From: Eurosta solidaginis
Lineage: Eukaryota; Arthropoda; Insecta; Diptera; Tephritidae
Direction of reading: 5' to 3'
DNA: 64,000 bases
Assembly: GCF_040869045.1 (NCBI RefSeq)
Contig: NW_027136916.1
Location: 248,001-312,000 of the forward strand
Part shown: positions 9,701 through 22,367 of the stretch, piece after piece
How positions within the stretch are numbered: the first letter of the stretch is position 1
How the letters are laid out: each line of letters opens with the position of its first letter
Notes under the pieces: generated by a model
Told to the model about the DNA's origin: nothing
What the model saw: the letters and a program-made list of their open reading frames with translations, nothing else
The model's database searches: none
Program-made: the position numbers and the translations under genes

Positions 9701-12700
9701 AACACGCGCCTAAAATTATGTTAAATGTGACAAGCCTAAAAGTATGCAATTAAGTATTGTATTTACTGCATTTTGAGTTTGCTTTCTGCCTTTTTGAAAT
9801 GGAATTTCCAATATTTCAAATTAGGCAGAGAAGACTAAATTTTTAAATTAAAATTTTTTTGAACCCTTAGCTTGCACTTATACCCAGAACTGTGTAAAAA
9901 ATATAGCAAAAACTATAAAATCGTATTCTATGTAACTAAAAAATCATAAACTTCCCATTCACTCCGCTTAGTCATGAATAGTATGCTATTTACTTCAAAC
10001 ATAAAATTAAGGCATATATTTAGGCTGCTTATACACACGTTTAGTGCTCTTAAACAACAGTATACATTTCATATAATTTAATTCGCACGTGGAGACAATT
10101 CGTCTGCTGTGTCTATGAACTCTGTGTGAAATTTTAAATCTCTTTCAAAACAAAATGCAAATAATATTAACTTATTGACATAAATTTTATTTCAACCTCA
10201 CTTTACTAGACAATTCAAAAGGCATAATAACAGTAATCACAATAACATAAAAAATTTTACAAAAAAAAAAGCTTATGTAGCAAAGCTTTGCAGCCATGCC
10301 AACAAAACATATCAAACAGAAAGAGCGACAGCATGACAGGCACTATTACAAATGCGCTTAAACTGAGGAAGAGCAAGAAAATAGCCAAAAAGGAAAACGC
10401 CAAAGGAAGCCAGTTGTATAAAAAAAGCAGCATAAAAGCAAACGCAAACCAACCAAAAAAAAATTACAATAAAAATATTTACAACAAAACGCATATAATG
10501 CTTACAATAATAAAAACTTCGTTTTGGTATTACGACACTCTTTTCGTGCCACCAAAAATTTCGTTGCCTATTTTTAGGCGCAATATGCAAAAGCATTTAT
10601 ATGGTGTACTCAGGTGCTTTTAAAAGCGCGCAAACAAATATCTACTGTATAGCAAGTGCGATGTCTACCATTTCACAAGGATAATATGTTGCGACAGTTT
10701 TTTGAATTTTTGCTAGCGAATTTGGTTTTTATTTAATTTTTGTTTTAATAACAGTCTGATGCACATTTGGGTGCAGCAAAAACAGAAACGTCTAAAAACT
10801 CATTACACTTAAGTGTAAAAAAAAATTCGTTTCGTCGCATAAAAAAATACATTGTTGGATTTCGGTGCTGAAAAGTGGCCTGTCATTGCCATCGAATTTT
10901 TTGCAAAATTTATTTTTTTTTTATTTTGGCATTACTTAACAGATCAGCGCTGCATGGAAACTCAGCGCGTTGAAGATAAGCACCGCACGAAATGTTGCAT
11001 ACTCCGTTGGCTATTTGTGAATTTTTTTGGGTGGTGAAAATTTCATCTGCAACAGACCGAAATACAAGGGGAACTGGTGACATTTGCAGCGGCAGGGCGG
11101 ACGATGATTTCACCGCTTCATACTTTCAGTGTATTTGTTGCACATTTATAGAGTCATGATTGAGCCGCTCTTACATGAAATAAGATGTATAAAAACACAG
11201 ATATTATTCCAAATGAAATAAAAACCTTACTCCTCCAAAAGTGGACTTTAGCCACTGAAACTAAATGTTTTGATTGGACAGCCCACATTGTAAACTATCG
11301 ACAAGCTGCACGTAAAAGCACACTACAAAAAAGTTATGCAACGAATATTTGTATGTAAGCGAGCCAATGGCTATGCTTTCTGCCGACAAACAAGCAGCCG
11401 ATCAGATACCAATATGCCCAATAGCATACAAATGTGTGCGTGTGTGTATACATTTCACATGTCGCTAGTTGATATAAGAAACAAGCGGTGTACTTCACAG
11501 CAGCTTTATAACGTTCTTCATATAACAGCAAAGTTTTCGGCAAAACAAAATATGCAGTATTCTAAGAAGTTGGTTCGGTAATAGTCGATGGTTATGAGCA
11601 TAATCCTTCATATAACCCTCCTTCGTTCCGCGCAGTACCAATGCCTTTCTGCTCATCAAAGGCAGTTGTATCAAGATTTCATGCTCTGGCACGTACAATA
11701 TCGCAGTCGCGGGACCAAAATTTCCATTCTGCAGCAACAACTTAGTCTGGTTGCGTTTGTTGGTGTGGGAAGCGCTTTCAGCAAGAAGTGAGCTGACGTG
11801 ATAAAAACTTCCCTCTGTAGGCTTGGGGTGCGGCAACCTATAAGTAATTGGATCTCATTTCTACTCCTTAATCGCTTAATTCAAATAATGTGGATTTGCT
11901 CGAGTTTTACGCTTGCCAATTGATATTCGGATAGAGATGGGGTATTCAATCAAGGGTAGTGCTATGACTGTATGATTCAGTTTAGTTATCAGCTTTGGCG
12001 TATATTCCTAAAAGTGGGAAGCTCTTGAATTGTGTCTTAATTGAAACTGATTACAATTACTCTGCACATTGCTGAAAACCGCACAAAGGCAGAGGGATCT
12101 GGGTGCTTGAAATATCAACAGTAAGGCATAGTAGTGTCCCTTGTACAGATCTAGTTGCGTTATTAGCTAAGAACTTTCAAACGGTAGTGGTTGTTGAAAA
12201 TCAGCATTAATACTATCTTTCTCAGGAGGAATAATCAGAGGATAGGCATAATAAAACGCTTACGTTACTATAACTCCCGTGATATGTCTGTGTGTTTCCA
12301 GTGAAAATCCTGTCGAGAAACAAAACCACACTAGTAGGGTAGATATTTTCCTTGGAAGACAGACAGCAACAAAAGGATAGCTGTGCAAGAAATCATCAAG
12401 TGGCTAAGAGAATTCCCCCAACAAGCCTGCTTTTTCTTTAAGAGACGAGACGAATGCTCGGGTGGTCAAAAGATCGTTCCAGTGACGCGCGGGCTATAAC
12501 CAGGTGATGCTAGCACCGAAACGAGATTCATATGCGGCTGTGACTGCACACATTCGCAGCACTTCCATACACTTTTGGAAGGAGTTTTAGCTGCGTATCA
12601 TACTAGCTCAAAATTATAAGATGAACATAAGCAGCTCTTAACTGCGTTAAGCGACGCGCAAATAAATGTGTTCAGGGTCATAAAAAGAAACAAGGGAAGT

Positions 12701-13248
12701 GTAGTTTTTGATGAGTTAGAACGCAGGTCTAAATTTGTATATTATTATTTTATTTTTATTTTTTTTTAACTTCTCTTATTTCTGTTTTGTCCAAGTTATA
12801 ATCCCACTTGTACTAAAATATACTTTGAATTCGTCATCATTAATTTACTCACACTCATTACGGTGATGTCGTCATTATGTCACTTATGGGACGCCGTCAG
12901 ATTTGAAGCTGGGGTAAAGAAGGTGTCTTCTCGTTTTTCATAGTCTTTTAAAACGAAAAGCACACATTTAGGGGCAACAAATCGTTTAGCAGACAGAATT
13001 GTGAAATATAACGACGTCAAAAGAACGTTAGAAGAAAATATAAACATTCTAAAGACCAAGTTACAATATTGAAAAAATATAAGCTGAATTTGAAGGAATC
13101 AAAACAAAAAAGCGGTCCCAGATACTGAGAGTATCATATCACATAAGCTTCAAGTTTTAGAGTGGTCACTTGCCAATTTTTTTATTTTATTTTTTCACCC
13201 CAGTCTGATGTATATAGTTATGTATTTTCAAGGTTTATAAATAAGTAC
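9701..13248. other. No gene recognised
   Basis: AT-rich spacer with motif variants at 9706, 9732, 10011 and a small hairpin-like version at 10563-10590 (GCCTATTTTTAGGC). The lysine-rich ORF at 10288-10623 and the overlapping antisense ORFs near 11334-11836 have no recognisable domain. A moderately GC-richer stretch at about 11,000-12,700 could be an old degraded element, but I could not identify one. Confidence 0.45.
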
Positions 13249-13614
13249 AAATTTAAATAAATAAATAAATAAATGTAAAGCGCGATAACCTCCGAAGAGA
13301 TTTAAGGCCGAGCTTCTCTTCAAATTTTCGTCGTACTCCTTTTTGATATTTTTTATGGCGGGACGGGACCTACTTGTTTTATGCCGACTCCGAACGGCAT
13401 CTGCAAGGCAGATGAGTTTTCACTGAGAGCTTTTCATGGCAGAAATACACTCGGAGTGCTTGCCGAACACTGCCGAGGGGCGACCCCGCTTAGGAAAATT
13501 TTCTTCTAATTAAAAAGGCTTGTTTCTAAAATTTTGATGTTGCTTTGCCCGAGGTGTGAACCCAGGGTCTTTGGTGTGGTTGGCGGAGCACGCTACCATC
13601 ACACCACGGCGGCC
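13249..13614 (-). mobile_element. tRNA-derived SINE, copy 1
   Basis: Read on the minus strand, the head at 13614 starts GGCCGCCGTGGTGTGATGG, with an A-box-like TGGTGTGATGGTAGCGTGC and a B-box-like GGGTTCACACC about 30 bases further on, the internal promoter layout of a tRNA gene. The body continues about 330 bases and ends in a simple ATTT tail (AAAT repeats at 13249-13274 on the + strand). The same unit occurs at 29281, 31951 and 45901. The body reads into CGGCATAAAACAAGTAGGTC, shared by all copies. It encodes no protein; RNA polymerase III transcription is inferred from the boxes. Confidence 0.8.
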
Positions 13615-14572
13615 AAATTTACTTAAGAACAAAGTCCCATAAGCATACCACAATACACACGCCTACTCAGCTTAGCATACATATTTTTTCAACAAACACT
13701 CACTCATATAGGCCCATTAGTTTAAATGCATAATTTTTGGCGTATTTACTTACTTACGGTTACAGGTTCTAGTTTCTTCCCACATAAGTGCATGACAAGC
13801 GCTCTAAGTGCTTTTTCTTCACGCAATTCCCTAACCTCAACACATTTCAGGTTTCATATGAAGTATCCTGTTTGCGTGAGCTACCCACACTTAATACACT
13901 CGTTAACATGCTTACTCCCACTCCCCAGTATATTAGAGCACTGTCACCACTCCCTGCCAGTTCTCTTCATTCGTCTACTTAGCATTGAGTTTTCTACTTT
14001 GCAAAACCCTCAACGCATTATTCACTTACTAGTTAACATGCCTCAAAGTCAACTTACTTTCAATTCATATGCTATATATACCCTCTTTCAAACATTTAAT
14101 TTAATTTATGCCTAAAAGTATGCTTTTAGTTGATATGATTATTTTATAATTAATTTATGTAAAGAGCTCATCAAAATTTACTTGATAAAATACCTTTAAT
14201 GGCATCAAATTTAGGTCACACACTAAAAAGTTAACTGTTTATGTTGCGGTTTTTGAGCAAATAATTTAATTCAAGAGATAATCATGTACTTGGTATAAAA
14301 TTTATAAATTTTGTGGTTTGATAAAATAACCTCAAACATTAAGGCGTGAAGAAAACACTTAAAACTAAACAATCAGCGCAAAACAAATTTGCTAATTTGT
14401 ATTTGGCTGTTAGTGATGATTAATAAACAGTCATTACTGCATACTTTAAGGCACTTTGAAGTTTATATTAATATTTTGTATTTTCTAGAGAAAAGGACAT
14501 AGCTTAAGGTGACCCTGTGATAGGCCACAAATTGTCTAGATTTTTGACATCAAAGCCAGCAGAGATAATTAA
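13615..14572. other. No gene recognised; two motif copies
   Basis: The ORF at 13726-14115 is open by chance as far as I can tell, without a recognisable domain. Motif copies lie at 14110-14123 (+) and 14438-14452 (-). Confidence 0.5.
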
Positions 14573-17043
14573 AACAAGTAAGGAAGCCTAAGTTCGGGTG
14601 TAACCGAACATTACATACTCAGTTGAGAGCTATGGAGACAAAATAAGGAAAATCACCATGTAGGAAAATGAACCTAGGGTAACCCTGGAATGTGGTTGTA
14701 TGACATGTGTATCAAATGGAAGGTATTAAAGAGTATTTTAAGAGAGAGTAGGCCATAGTTCTATGGATGGACGCCATTTAGGGATATCGCCATAAAGGTG
14801 GACCAGGGCTGACTCTAGAATTTGTTTGTACGATATGGGTATCAAAAGAGAGGTGTTACTGAGCATTTTAAGAGGGAGTGGGCCTTAGGTCTATCGGTGA
14901 ACGCCTTTTCGAGATATCGCCATTAAGCTGGACCAGGGGAGACTCTAGAATGTGTTTGTACGATATGGGTATCAAATGAAAGGTGGTAATGAGTATTTTA
15001 AAAAGGAATGGGCTTTAGTTCTATAGGTGAACGCCTTTTCGAGAAATCACCATAAAGGTGGACCAGGGGTGACTCTAGAATATGTTTGTACGATATGGGT
15101 ATCAAATGAAAGCTGCTAATGAGTATTTTGAAAAGGAGTGATCCTTAGATCCATAGGTGGACGCCGTTTCGAGATAGCGCCATAAAGGTGGACCAGGGGT
15201 GTCTCTAGAATGTGTTTGTACGATATGGGAATCAAATGAAAGGTGTTGCTGAGCATTTTAAGAGGTAGTGGGCATTAGGTCTATAGATGGACGCCTTTTC
15301 GAGATATCGCCATTAGGGTGAGCCAGGGGTGACTCTAGAATGTGTTTGTATGATATGAGTATCAAATGAAAGATGGTAATGAGTATTTTAAAAGGGAGTA
15401 ATCCTTAATTCCATAGGTGGACGCCGTTTCGAGATATCGCCATAAAGGTGGACCAGGGGTGACTCTAGACCTTGTTTGTACGATATGGGTATCAAATGAA
15501 AGGTGTTAATGAGTATTTTTAAAAGGGAGTGGGGCTTAGTTCTATAGCTAGGCGCCTTTTCGAGATATCGCCATAAAGGTGGGCCAGGGGTGACTCTAGA
15601 ATGTGTTTGTACGATATGGATATCAAATTAAAGGTATTAATGAGGCTTTTAAAAGCGAGTGGCCCTTAGATGTATATGTGAAGGCGTTCCCGCGATATCG
15701 ACCAAACTGTGGACCAGGTGATCCAGAAAATCATCTGTCGGGTACTGCTAATTTATTTATATATGCAATACCACTAACAATATTCCTGCCAAGATTCCAA
15801 GGGCTGTTGATTTCGGCTTGTAGAACTTTTTCATTTTCTTCTACTTAATATGGTAGGTGTCACACCCATTTTACAAAGTTTTTTCCAAAGTTATATTTTG
15901 CGTCAATAAACCAATCCAGTTACCATGTTTCATCCCTTTTTTCGTATTTGGTATAGAATTATGGAATTTTTTTCATTTTTCGTAATTTTCGATATCGATA
16001 AAGTGGGCGTGGTTATGGTCGGATTTTGGCCATTTTTTATACCAAGATAAAGTGAGTTCAGGTAAGTACGTTGGCTAAGTTTAATAAAGATATATCGCTT
16101 TTTGCTCAAGTTATTGTGTTAAGGGCCGAGCGGAAGGACAGACGGTGGACTGTGTATAAAAACTGGGCGTGGCTTCCACCGATTTCGCCCATTTTCACAG
16201 AGAACAGTTACCGTCATAGAATCTATGCCCCTACCAAATTTGAGAAGGATTGGTAAATTTTTGTTCGACTTATGGCATTAAAAGTATTCTAGACAAACTA
16301 AATGAAAATGGGCGGAGCCACGCCCATTTTGAAATTTTCTTTGATTTTTGTATTTTGTTGCATCATATCATTACTGGAGTTGAATTTTGACTTAATTTAC
16401 TTATATACAGTAAAGATATTAAATTTTTTGTTAAAATTTTAATTTAAAAAAAATTTTTTTTAAAAAGTGGGCGTGTTCTTCATCCAATTTTGCTAATTTT
16501 TCTTTAGCTCATATATAGTAACAGTAGTAACGTTCCTACTAAATTTCATCATGATATCTTCAACGACTGCCAAATTACAGCTTGCAGAACTTTTAAATTA
16601 CCTTCTTGTAAAAGTGGGCGGCGCCACGCCCATTGCCCAAAATCATACACATTTTCTATTCTGCGCCATAACGTCAACCCATCTACCAAGCTTCATCGCT
16701 TTAACCGCCTTTGGCAATGAATTATCTCATTTTTTCGGTTTTTCGAAATTTTCGATATCGAAAAAGTGGGCGTGGTTATAGTCCGATATCGTTCATTTTA
16801 AATAGCGATCTGAGATGAGTGCCCGGGAATCTACATACCAAATTTCATCACGATACCTCAAAATTTACTCAAGTTATCGTGTTAACGGACAGACGGACGG
16901 ACGGACGGACGGACGGACGGACATGGCTCAATCAAATTTTGATATATGGAAGTCTATATCTATCTCGATTCCTTTATACCTGTACAACCAACCGTTATCC
17001 AACCAAAGTTAATATACTCTGTGAGCTCTGCTCAACTGAGTAT
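14573..17043 (+). mobile_element. Non-autonomous element, family A, copy 2
   Basis: Same ends and order as copy 1: AACAAGTAAGGAAGCCTAAG at the start, minisatellite, unique region, GACG run at about 16,888-16,921, then CTCAACTGAGTAT before an A run. The unique region is highly similar to that of copy 1 and retains about 85 bases (near 15,872-15,957) missing there. Short ORFs in the two copies are parallel but have stops and are not thought to be genes. Same orientation as copy 1, 8.5 kb apart. Confidence 0.85.
14690..15620. repeat. Minisatellite of family A copy 2, about 130-bp unit, 8 copies
   Basis: The TTGTACGATATGGGTATCAA block recurs near 14697, 14827, 14957, 15087, 15217, 15346, 15477 and 15608. 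Four fewer units than copy 1, and the near-identical 128-bp subgroup of copy 1 is absent. Confidence 0.9.
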
Positions 17044-17407
17044 AAAAAGTATATTATTGCATACTTTAAGGCACTTCTTTGCATATAGTCGTCTGAGATG
17101 CTGATAAAAGCGCCTAAAGTTATGCAAAGATGAGCTTTTGTGACGTCACATTATCTAGTATAAATTATATAACTCTTCGAAATGCCGTCTTACCACCATG
17201 AAGGGCGTCTTCATACAATCTCGGCAAAGAGATTGGCTACTCTTATGCGGCATTACATTGCGGGCTTCAATTGTGTAGTGAGTGAGTGCCCTGATAAAAT
17301 GTTAATTACTAGGTGCAAATAATTCTGTGTGAACTTACATTTCCAATCATAATAGGTATTTCAGGTCTTGGAAACCATCATGTCAAATGAGAAATAGATC
17401 GCCTCCT

Positions 17408-17745
17408 TGTTATTATTGTACCGATATGAACACTTCCCGAAGGTTTTAGGGAGTTTTATCGATGTTGATGGTCCTTTGCCGGATGCAGGTCCTGTACATT
17501 CCGGTAATAAGCACCATTTAGTTCCGAGCATCTCGGGAACGATTTATTATTACCACGTGAAACCTTCTTGGCCATAATGCCCTCTCACCCCCTAGACCCA
17601 TGAGGAACTTTGGGTACCCAGAGCCTCATCTACTAAAGAAACAGAATTCACCACGGGTAGGTGAAGTTGACATTGGGTTGGATAAGCTGTAAATTGCGCT
17701 GGCGACCCCTTAAAAAGGGGTAGGCTACACAGTCCCAGTAATACT
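17408..17745 (-). mobile_element. Interspersed CAA-tail repeat, copy 2
   Basis: Minus-strand copy of the unit at 1408-1820. Its tail (TTGTTATTATTGTACCGAT on the + strand) is eroded. Shared blocks include CGATGTTGATGGTCCTTTGC, CATCTCGGGAACGATTTA and GGGTAGGTGAAGTTGACA. The head beyond 17745 is missing. Confidence 0.7.
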
Positions 17746-19489
17746 AATTAAGTTGAAATTTACAAATAGTTTCTGATTAAAATTATTAATTTCAAAATTA
17801 CATTTTTTTAGCATATTTTGATAAACTGACACGTTATGGCTTAATTTTGTACATTATCTTAGCTGCATATTTTTAGGCGAAACCAATAAAAAGTTCTACT
17901 TGTATACCTGCAGGAGCAATAAATTTTGGCTGAAATGAAGGAAAAGAAAAGATTCGTATCCTCTTTAAGCTACCAGACCTTTGTGACCTAGGAATTTTGA
18001 AACTCACAGGCCTCACATTTATTAAAAGAACGTCCTTTCTTTTTTCGCGATGGGATGTACCCCGAGAGTTTGCTTAGCTTTCCACCAAAGAAATTGTTAA
18101 TATATTAATGACGTCCGCTTTTTATACTTTATTTGCTCTGTACTTGGGCTTTGTTTGATTTGCCAATAAACTTCTAACAGTATTTGTCTATATAGCTCAA
18201 AAAATAACGTTACTGGTAAGAAGCGATTTTGCTTCTCAAGAGACTGTTTCTAAAAGCTATCATCAGTCCAAAGTAGTACACCAAAGTCTGTCAACTTTTG
18301 TCTCATATGCTTAGCCTTAGACACCATTCCTAAAAGCGCTGAAGCACGGAATTCCAAAGTATACCAGTTTACAGTCCTTGTTACAATGTTTGATCTGCCT
18401 CATGAAAAACCTTGGAGCAAATAAAAATAGCTGTCACACTACCAGCTAACTTGATCGATCCCAAAAACTGGCCGTGCTAGCCTACCCGCGCATTCCATAT
18501 CTGCATTTCATTTCAAAATGTTTTAATTCACAGATAGCTTATTTTTCAATGTAAGGTTGAACTGGCCGAGCTATGATGTCCTAACATAGATTGAACGTAT
18601 ACAGTGACCAAACGAAAAAACAATATTAAAAGCCAAGGCCTATATTATAAAGAAATGCCTTCCCTTGGAAAATACTAGAAGCTTTTTAGGACCTTTGCCA
18701 TATGCTGCTTATAGATCTAATAGCTTTGTCGCTCTTATATATGGAATCTGAAACTAGAGATAGTAGGAACCTAGCATAGAACATGTTCGATCATTTCCTC
18801 TCGCACCTCGCACTTCTTTGATCTGCAAAGACTGACGCTGTTACTGATATTTACTGGAATTGGTAACTTTGCCTAAACTACTACCTCCATAACGTTTCTT
18901 TAGCTCTCCGCAAGGAGAGAAGACATCAAAACACTGTGTAGAAAATAAACGTTATCCCCTAAAGCAAAGCCAGTTGTTATAGATAATTTAGACATTTTGT
19001 AGCTCGAGGGCTATCGCATGCTTCCTTTGTGGAATGCCAATAATTTTCACCATACGTTCCTAGTCTCTGTATACGTTTCTTCGAAGTCGTAGTATCATTT
19101 GTGCTGAGACCAGCAAACACTTTTTGAAACTAGTTTCTTTCCGGAAACGTTTAATATTTATAATATTTCTTTGATTGACTAATACATGACTATTTGATTG
19201 AACTCCTTTCGGTTTATTACATTTCAAAACCCCGAGATGACATTTCAGTCCTAAATCATAAAGAGAGCCTGAAAAAAAGTTTTGATAGGAAAGGTTCCAG
19301 GGCATCAGGGTTCCATAGGCACAGTGCACTAAGTTTTCGATTCCATTAACACAAAATTTTTTCACTACTAAATTTTTGAGACAGTGCTCTAAATTTTCAA
19401 TTCCGTCTACTAATAAAAATTTATTGGCGGCACCAACATCTTCCAAGCACAGTTGGGCACCACTAAGAAAGAAGTGGTAGTGGAGTTGA
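17746..19489. other. No gene recognised
   Basis: One motif copy at 17864-17879 (-). The antisense ORF at 19060-19446 contains two similar blocks (about 19,322-19,345 and 19,380-19,405) that give the repeated residues GIENL.HC; I recognise no domain and consider it unlikely to be a gene. Confidence 0.45.
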
Positions 19490-19990
19490 GAATTTAGTGC
19501 AGTGTCCCTAATTATGCATGAGGGTTATGCACAGGCGGGCTACTAAGTCAAACAGGGTGCTAAAGCAACATTCTATGTCCAGATCCCTTCTTTGGACTCA
19601 CAAAGGCACATACTAGGGACACCATAAGTTAATCGGAAAAAAACAGTTCAGGCAACACTGGATTGAATGCCCAGAGCAAAGGCAGTCCAAATTTTTTATA
19701 CTTCCAGCAATAAGAATATCAGCCAAACGCATTAGTATCAGCAGAGAGGACCTATAAGCTCTCACGGGTTATAGTAACCGAGATACTATTGTCTATCATC
19801 ATCCAAGTAAGTTAAATCTATCCGATACACAAATCTGTCGCTTTTTTGAATAAAAGTATGAAATGCTGGTTCAGATTCTATACGAAAGAGTCGCTCTGGC
19901 AAGGTAGGAACTCTCCCATCTAAGTGTCCCTCCCATCTTAATGCCTTACCTTTGAGACAACCTCCAAGGCTACTGAAAAGTGGTTACACT
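19490..19990 (+). pseudogene. LINE pol C-terminal remnant (post-RNase H region)
   Basis: Conceptual translation, with frame changes and stops, gives pieces typical of the C-terminal end of Jockey/I-type non-LTR polyproteins: a PEQRQSKFFILP-like piece at about 19,668-19,710, then ISREDLRALTGY at about 19,730-19,765, then TQICRF followed by a degraded cysteine/histidine region at about 19,820-19,860. In intact relatives this region follows RNase H and carries a CX2CX(n)HX4C zinc-binding motif; here the second cysteine and the histidine are lost. No single ORF spans it. Clade assignment is uncertain. Confidence 0.5.
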
Positions 19991-20579
19991 TAGTCCGGTA
20001 CAACAACGAGAATAACATGAATTTGCAAAATATATAATTTATTTTCGTTCTTCTGAGGCTTGAGAAGATCCACTTTTCTTCTTTTCACTTGAGTTGCTTT
20101 AATGAAAATAAACGTTTCTGAAACTTTAGTTGAAGCTTCTGCAAATTGCCTCCAAGAAATTGGTTTAAAAACGAACTGCAAAATTGCCAAGCAATACTTT
20201 ACTTAATTTCCGTTATGTGGGCGATCATATCATTTATTTTATTATTTCTTCTACCCATATTTGCTTATCATTTCCTTGTTGATGTTGTTGTTGTTTGTAG
20301 TGCCTCTGGTTATCATTTTCTGTCGTTGTGCACTCAAATTTCATTTATAAACCAATTAAAACTAAAGCGAACGCATTTTAGTTATAGTAGAAAGGCACTT
20401 GCACATGCAAAGGCTTCGACAGGCAAGGAGATACTCAAAAGTGATGTAACAAAGAGCCGAGTAACAAAGTCCTTGGGAAAAACCCGACGGTTGTTGGATA
20501 TTAAAAAAAGAACTTACAAGCGGATGTTAAAGATTAATTAAATAACTTTACCAGAAACAAATACTTTCGAGCTTTTTAG

Positions 20580-21040
20580 CAACAGCTTCGACAACCGATA
20601 ACAAATCGACAGTTTTTCGATAAAAAATATGTAACTTTTTGAAAATAAAACGATAACTTTTTTATAAACAATCGATAACATGTCGATTAAATATTGGTAA
20701 TGATTCGATAACAAATCAATAATTTAACGATAAATTTTTGATAGCAAATCGATAAATTTTCGATAACTAGTCGATAATTTTTGATAACCTATCAACAATG
20801 TTTCCATAATAAGCGATGTCTTTCCCATAATAAATTGATAACACACCGTAAACTCGACGATAAATGGGCGATCATCCAGCCTTTGTTATCGATGCAAATT
20901 TATAACACTTTGGTAAAAAAAATCGATAACGCGTCTACGCTTGCTAGGTTATATGTGTTACAGATCGCTAACTCGTTGAAAAGATATATATAACACGCCC
21001 ATGATTCGTCGGTACAAACCGATAACTCATCGATAACAAA
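20580..21040. repeat. TCGATAA-rich degenerate repeat cluster
   Basis: About twenty occurrences of CGATAA or a one-base variant in 460 bases, spaced roughly 15-30 bases apart, in blocks such as TTCGATAACAAATCAATAA. CGATAA and its complement overlap the core of the Drosophila DRE/BEAF site (TATCGATA), but the full palindrome is not evident, so regulatory meaning is open. It may be a decayed short-period satellite. Confidence 0.65.
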
Positions 21041-21164
21041 AAATTGCCGTCGGATTTCTATTTTTCTATAAATAAATATAAAGTAAATAAATATAAAAAG
21101 TTTAAGAAAAATTGCATAATATGCATTTTTTCATACATTTCTCTTATTCAAACATTTCTTTTGC

Positions 21165-21375
21165 CTATCTTATCCTTTCGTTTCGTTTCCTTTCCTTTCT
21201 TTTCCTTTCTTTTCATTTCCCTTTTTTTCCTTTCCTTTCCTTTCCTTTCCTTTCCTTTCCTTTCATTTGCTTTCCTTTCCATTCCTAAATCTTTCCTTTC
21301 CCTTCCCTTTCTTTCATTAACTTTCCCCTCCTTTCCTTTCTTTTCGTATCCCTTCCTTTCCTATGCTTTTATTTT
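21165..21375. repeat. TTTCC pentanucleotide microsatellite
   Basis: Runs of TTTCC with point changes, perfect for about ten units near 21,230-21,265 and imperfect on both sides. Strictly pyrimidine on the + strand for long stretches. The ORF through it (21044-21544) reads serine/phenylalanine/leucine repeats and is not a gene. Confidence 0.9.
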
Positions 21376-21649
21376 CTTGTTTGCAGTACCTCGTCTCGTC
21401 CTACCTTGCCGTACCTTGTATTGCCGAAAAAAAGTTACCGAGTTTTACGATATTGTGGCGACTATTAGCATCACTATGCTGTTAGTAAATAATCACAACA
21501 ACAAAAACAGCAAGCAGTTACTCTTATGTACATGTACACATTAAAGTAAGCAACAATAACGTACATAGAAAACGACGAAGAATATGTCATATACATGTAT
21601 GTAGTCATCAGTTAAGAGAAGAAGTTGTTGCTAACACGTATATATATAT

Positions 21650-22367
21650 TGTAACGAATTTGCTACAAATCCTCTTATTTGCAATCCTCTGCTAAGTTCG
21701 AATCACTAAACTGTTGAATAAATAACTCCAATATTGAATAATGTAAAAATGGCCTTTATTAAAGTACTTCACAATGACACTTATACTTTGTTACTCGCTG
21801 GCTTAATAACCAAACTGATTGATAACTCAAATTGAACTCTACTATTGGCCACCAGATCGCGTGCTTAATCAATAACTGATTGATTGCTCAACTCAAACTG
21901 AATTACAGCGCCTCTTCATCTTTTGCCTTTTATACTCGCATTTTTCCAGAATGTACTAGCATTGTCCATGAGCTCTCAAACTTCTCAGCTATAACTAAAA
22001 TTACACAATTTTATACATCTTTTAGGCGCTTCCAGAATCTACTAGTCCAGTAGCTCTCAAACTTCTCAGATATATGCATGTGTTTGACTCTCCGCTGCTC
22101 GTATTCGTACATGGTACATATGTGTAGACGCAATTATTTATTCGTTTATGTAGATACATAAAGATTGAATTATTGATGTGAATGTTCGTAGTTTACAGTC
22201 TCTCGCGTGCACATAGGTGTATAAGTAAATGCATCTGTGTGCGACATCTCTCTGGGATGCCTTATATATGTGTATACTTGATTTGATTATTAACGTAAAT
22301 ACTGCTTGGCATGGCCTTAGCATCGCCTTAGTGATGGGATAACTTAGTGATGCTAATATCCGTGACA
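21650..22367 (-). repeat. 3' LTR of the gypsy element
   Basis: On the minus strand it starts TGTCACGGATATTAGCATCA and ends GCAAATTCGTTACA-like (here GTAGCAAATTCGTTACA), with TGT...ACA short inverted ends. It matches 27433-28148 across its length. The ORF inside (22138-22368) is also present in the other LTR and is not regarded as a gene. Confidence 0.95.

Larger units (their letters stand above)
1328..17879. repeat. Recurring short motif, consensus GCCTAAAAGTATGCAA (dispersed copies)
   Basis: Exact or near-exact copies on the + strand: 1328, 4148 (GCCAAAAAGTATGCAA), 4474 (two-base insertion), 5929, 9215, 9732, 14110 and 17110 (GCGCCTAAAGTTATGCAA). On the - strand: 14438 and 17058 (TGCATACTTTAAGGC) and 17864 (TGCATATTTTTAGGCG). 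Weaker versions lie at 4883, 9706, 10011 and 10566. A further copy lies at 45401-45415 on the - strand. None is inside family A elements. At 5929, 9215 and 17110 similarity extends into a following ATG.GCTT.TG block. ATGCAA resembles half of a POU octamer, but no function is claimed. Confidence 0.6.

Noticed and set aside
10288..10623. Lysine-rich 111-residue ORF
   Set aside because: AT-rich composition explains the lysine/asparagine content, a long antisense ORF overlaps it, and no domain or splice context is seen.
13556..13609. tRNA gene
   Set aside because: The A- and B-box-like sequences belong to a SINE head; no cloverleaf with paired acceptor arms can be drawn, and the same body follows in every copy.
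13726..14115. 129-residue ORF
   Set aside because: No recognisable domain; composition follows a CT-rich stretch, and it overlaps a motif copy and AT-rich spacer.
19060..19446. 128-residue antisense ORF with an internal repeat
   Set aside because: The GIENL.HC repeat reflects a short DNA duplication; no homologous domain recognised.
20146..20541. 131-residue ORF with a hydrophobic N-terminal half
   Set aside because: The hydrophobic part comes from a T-rich stretch and the C-terminal half is low-complexity basic; no family recognised.
21044..21544. 166-residue Ser/Phe/Leu-rich ORF
   Set aside because: It is the translation of the TTTCC microsatellite.
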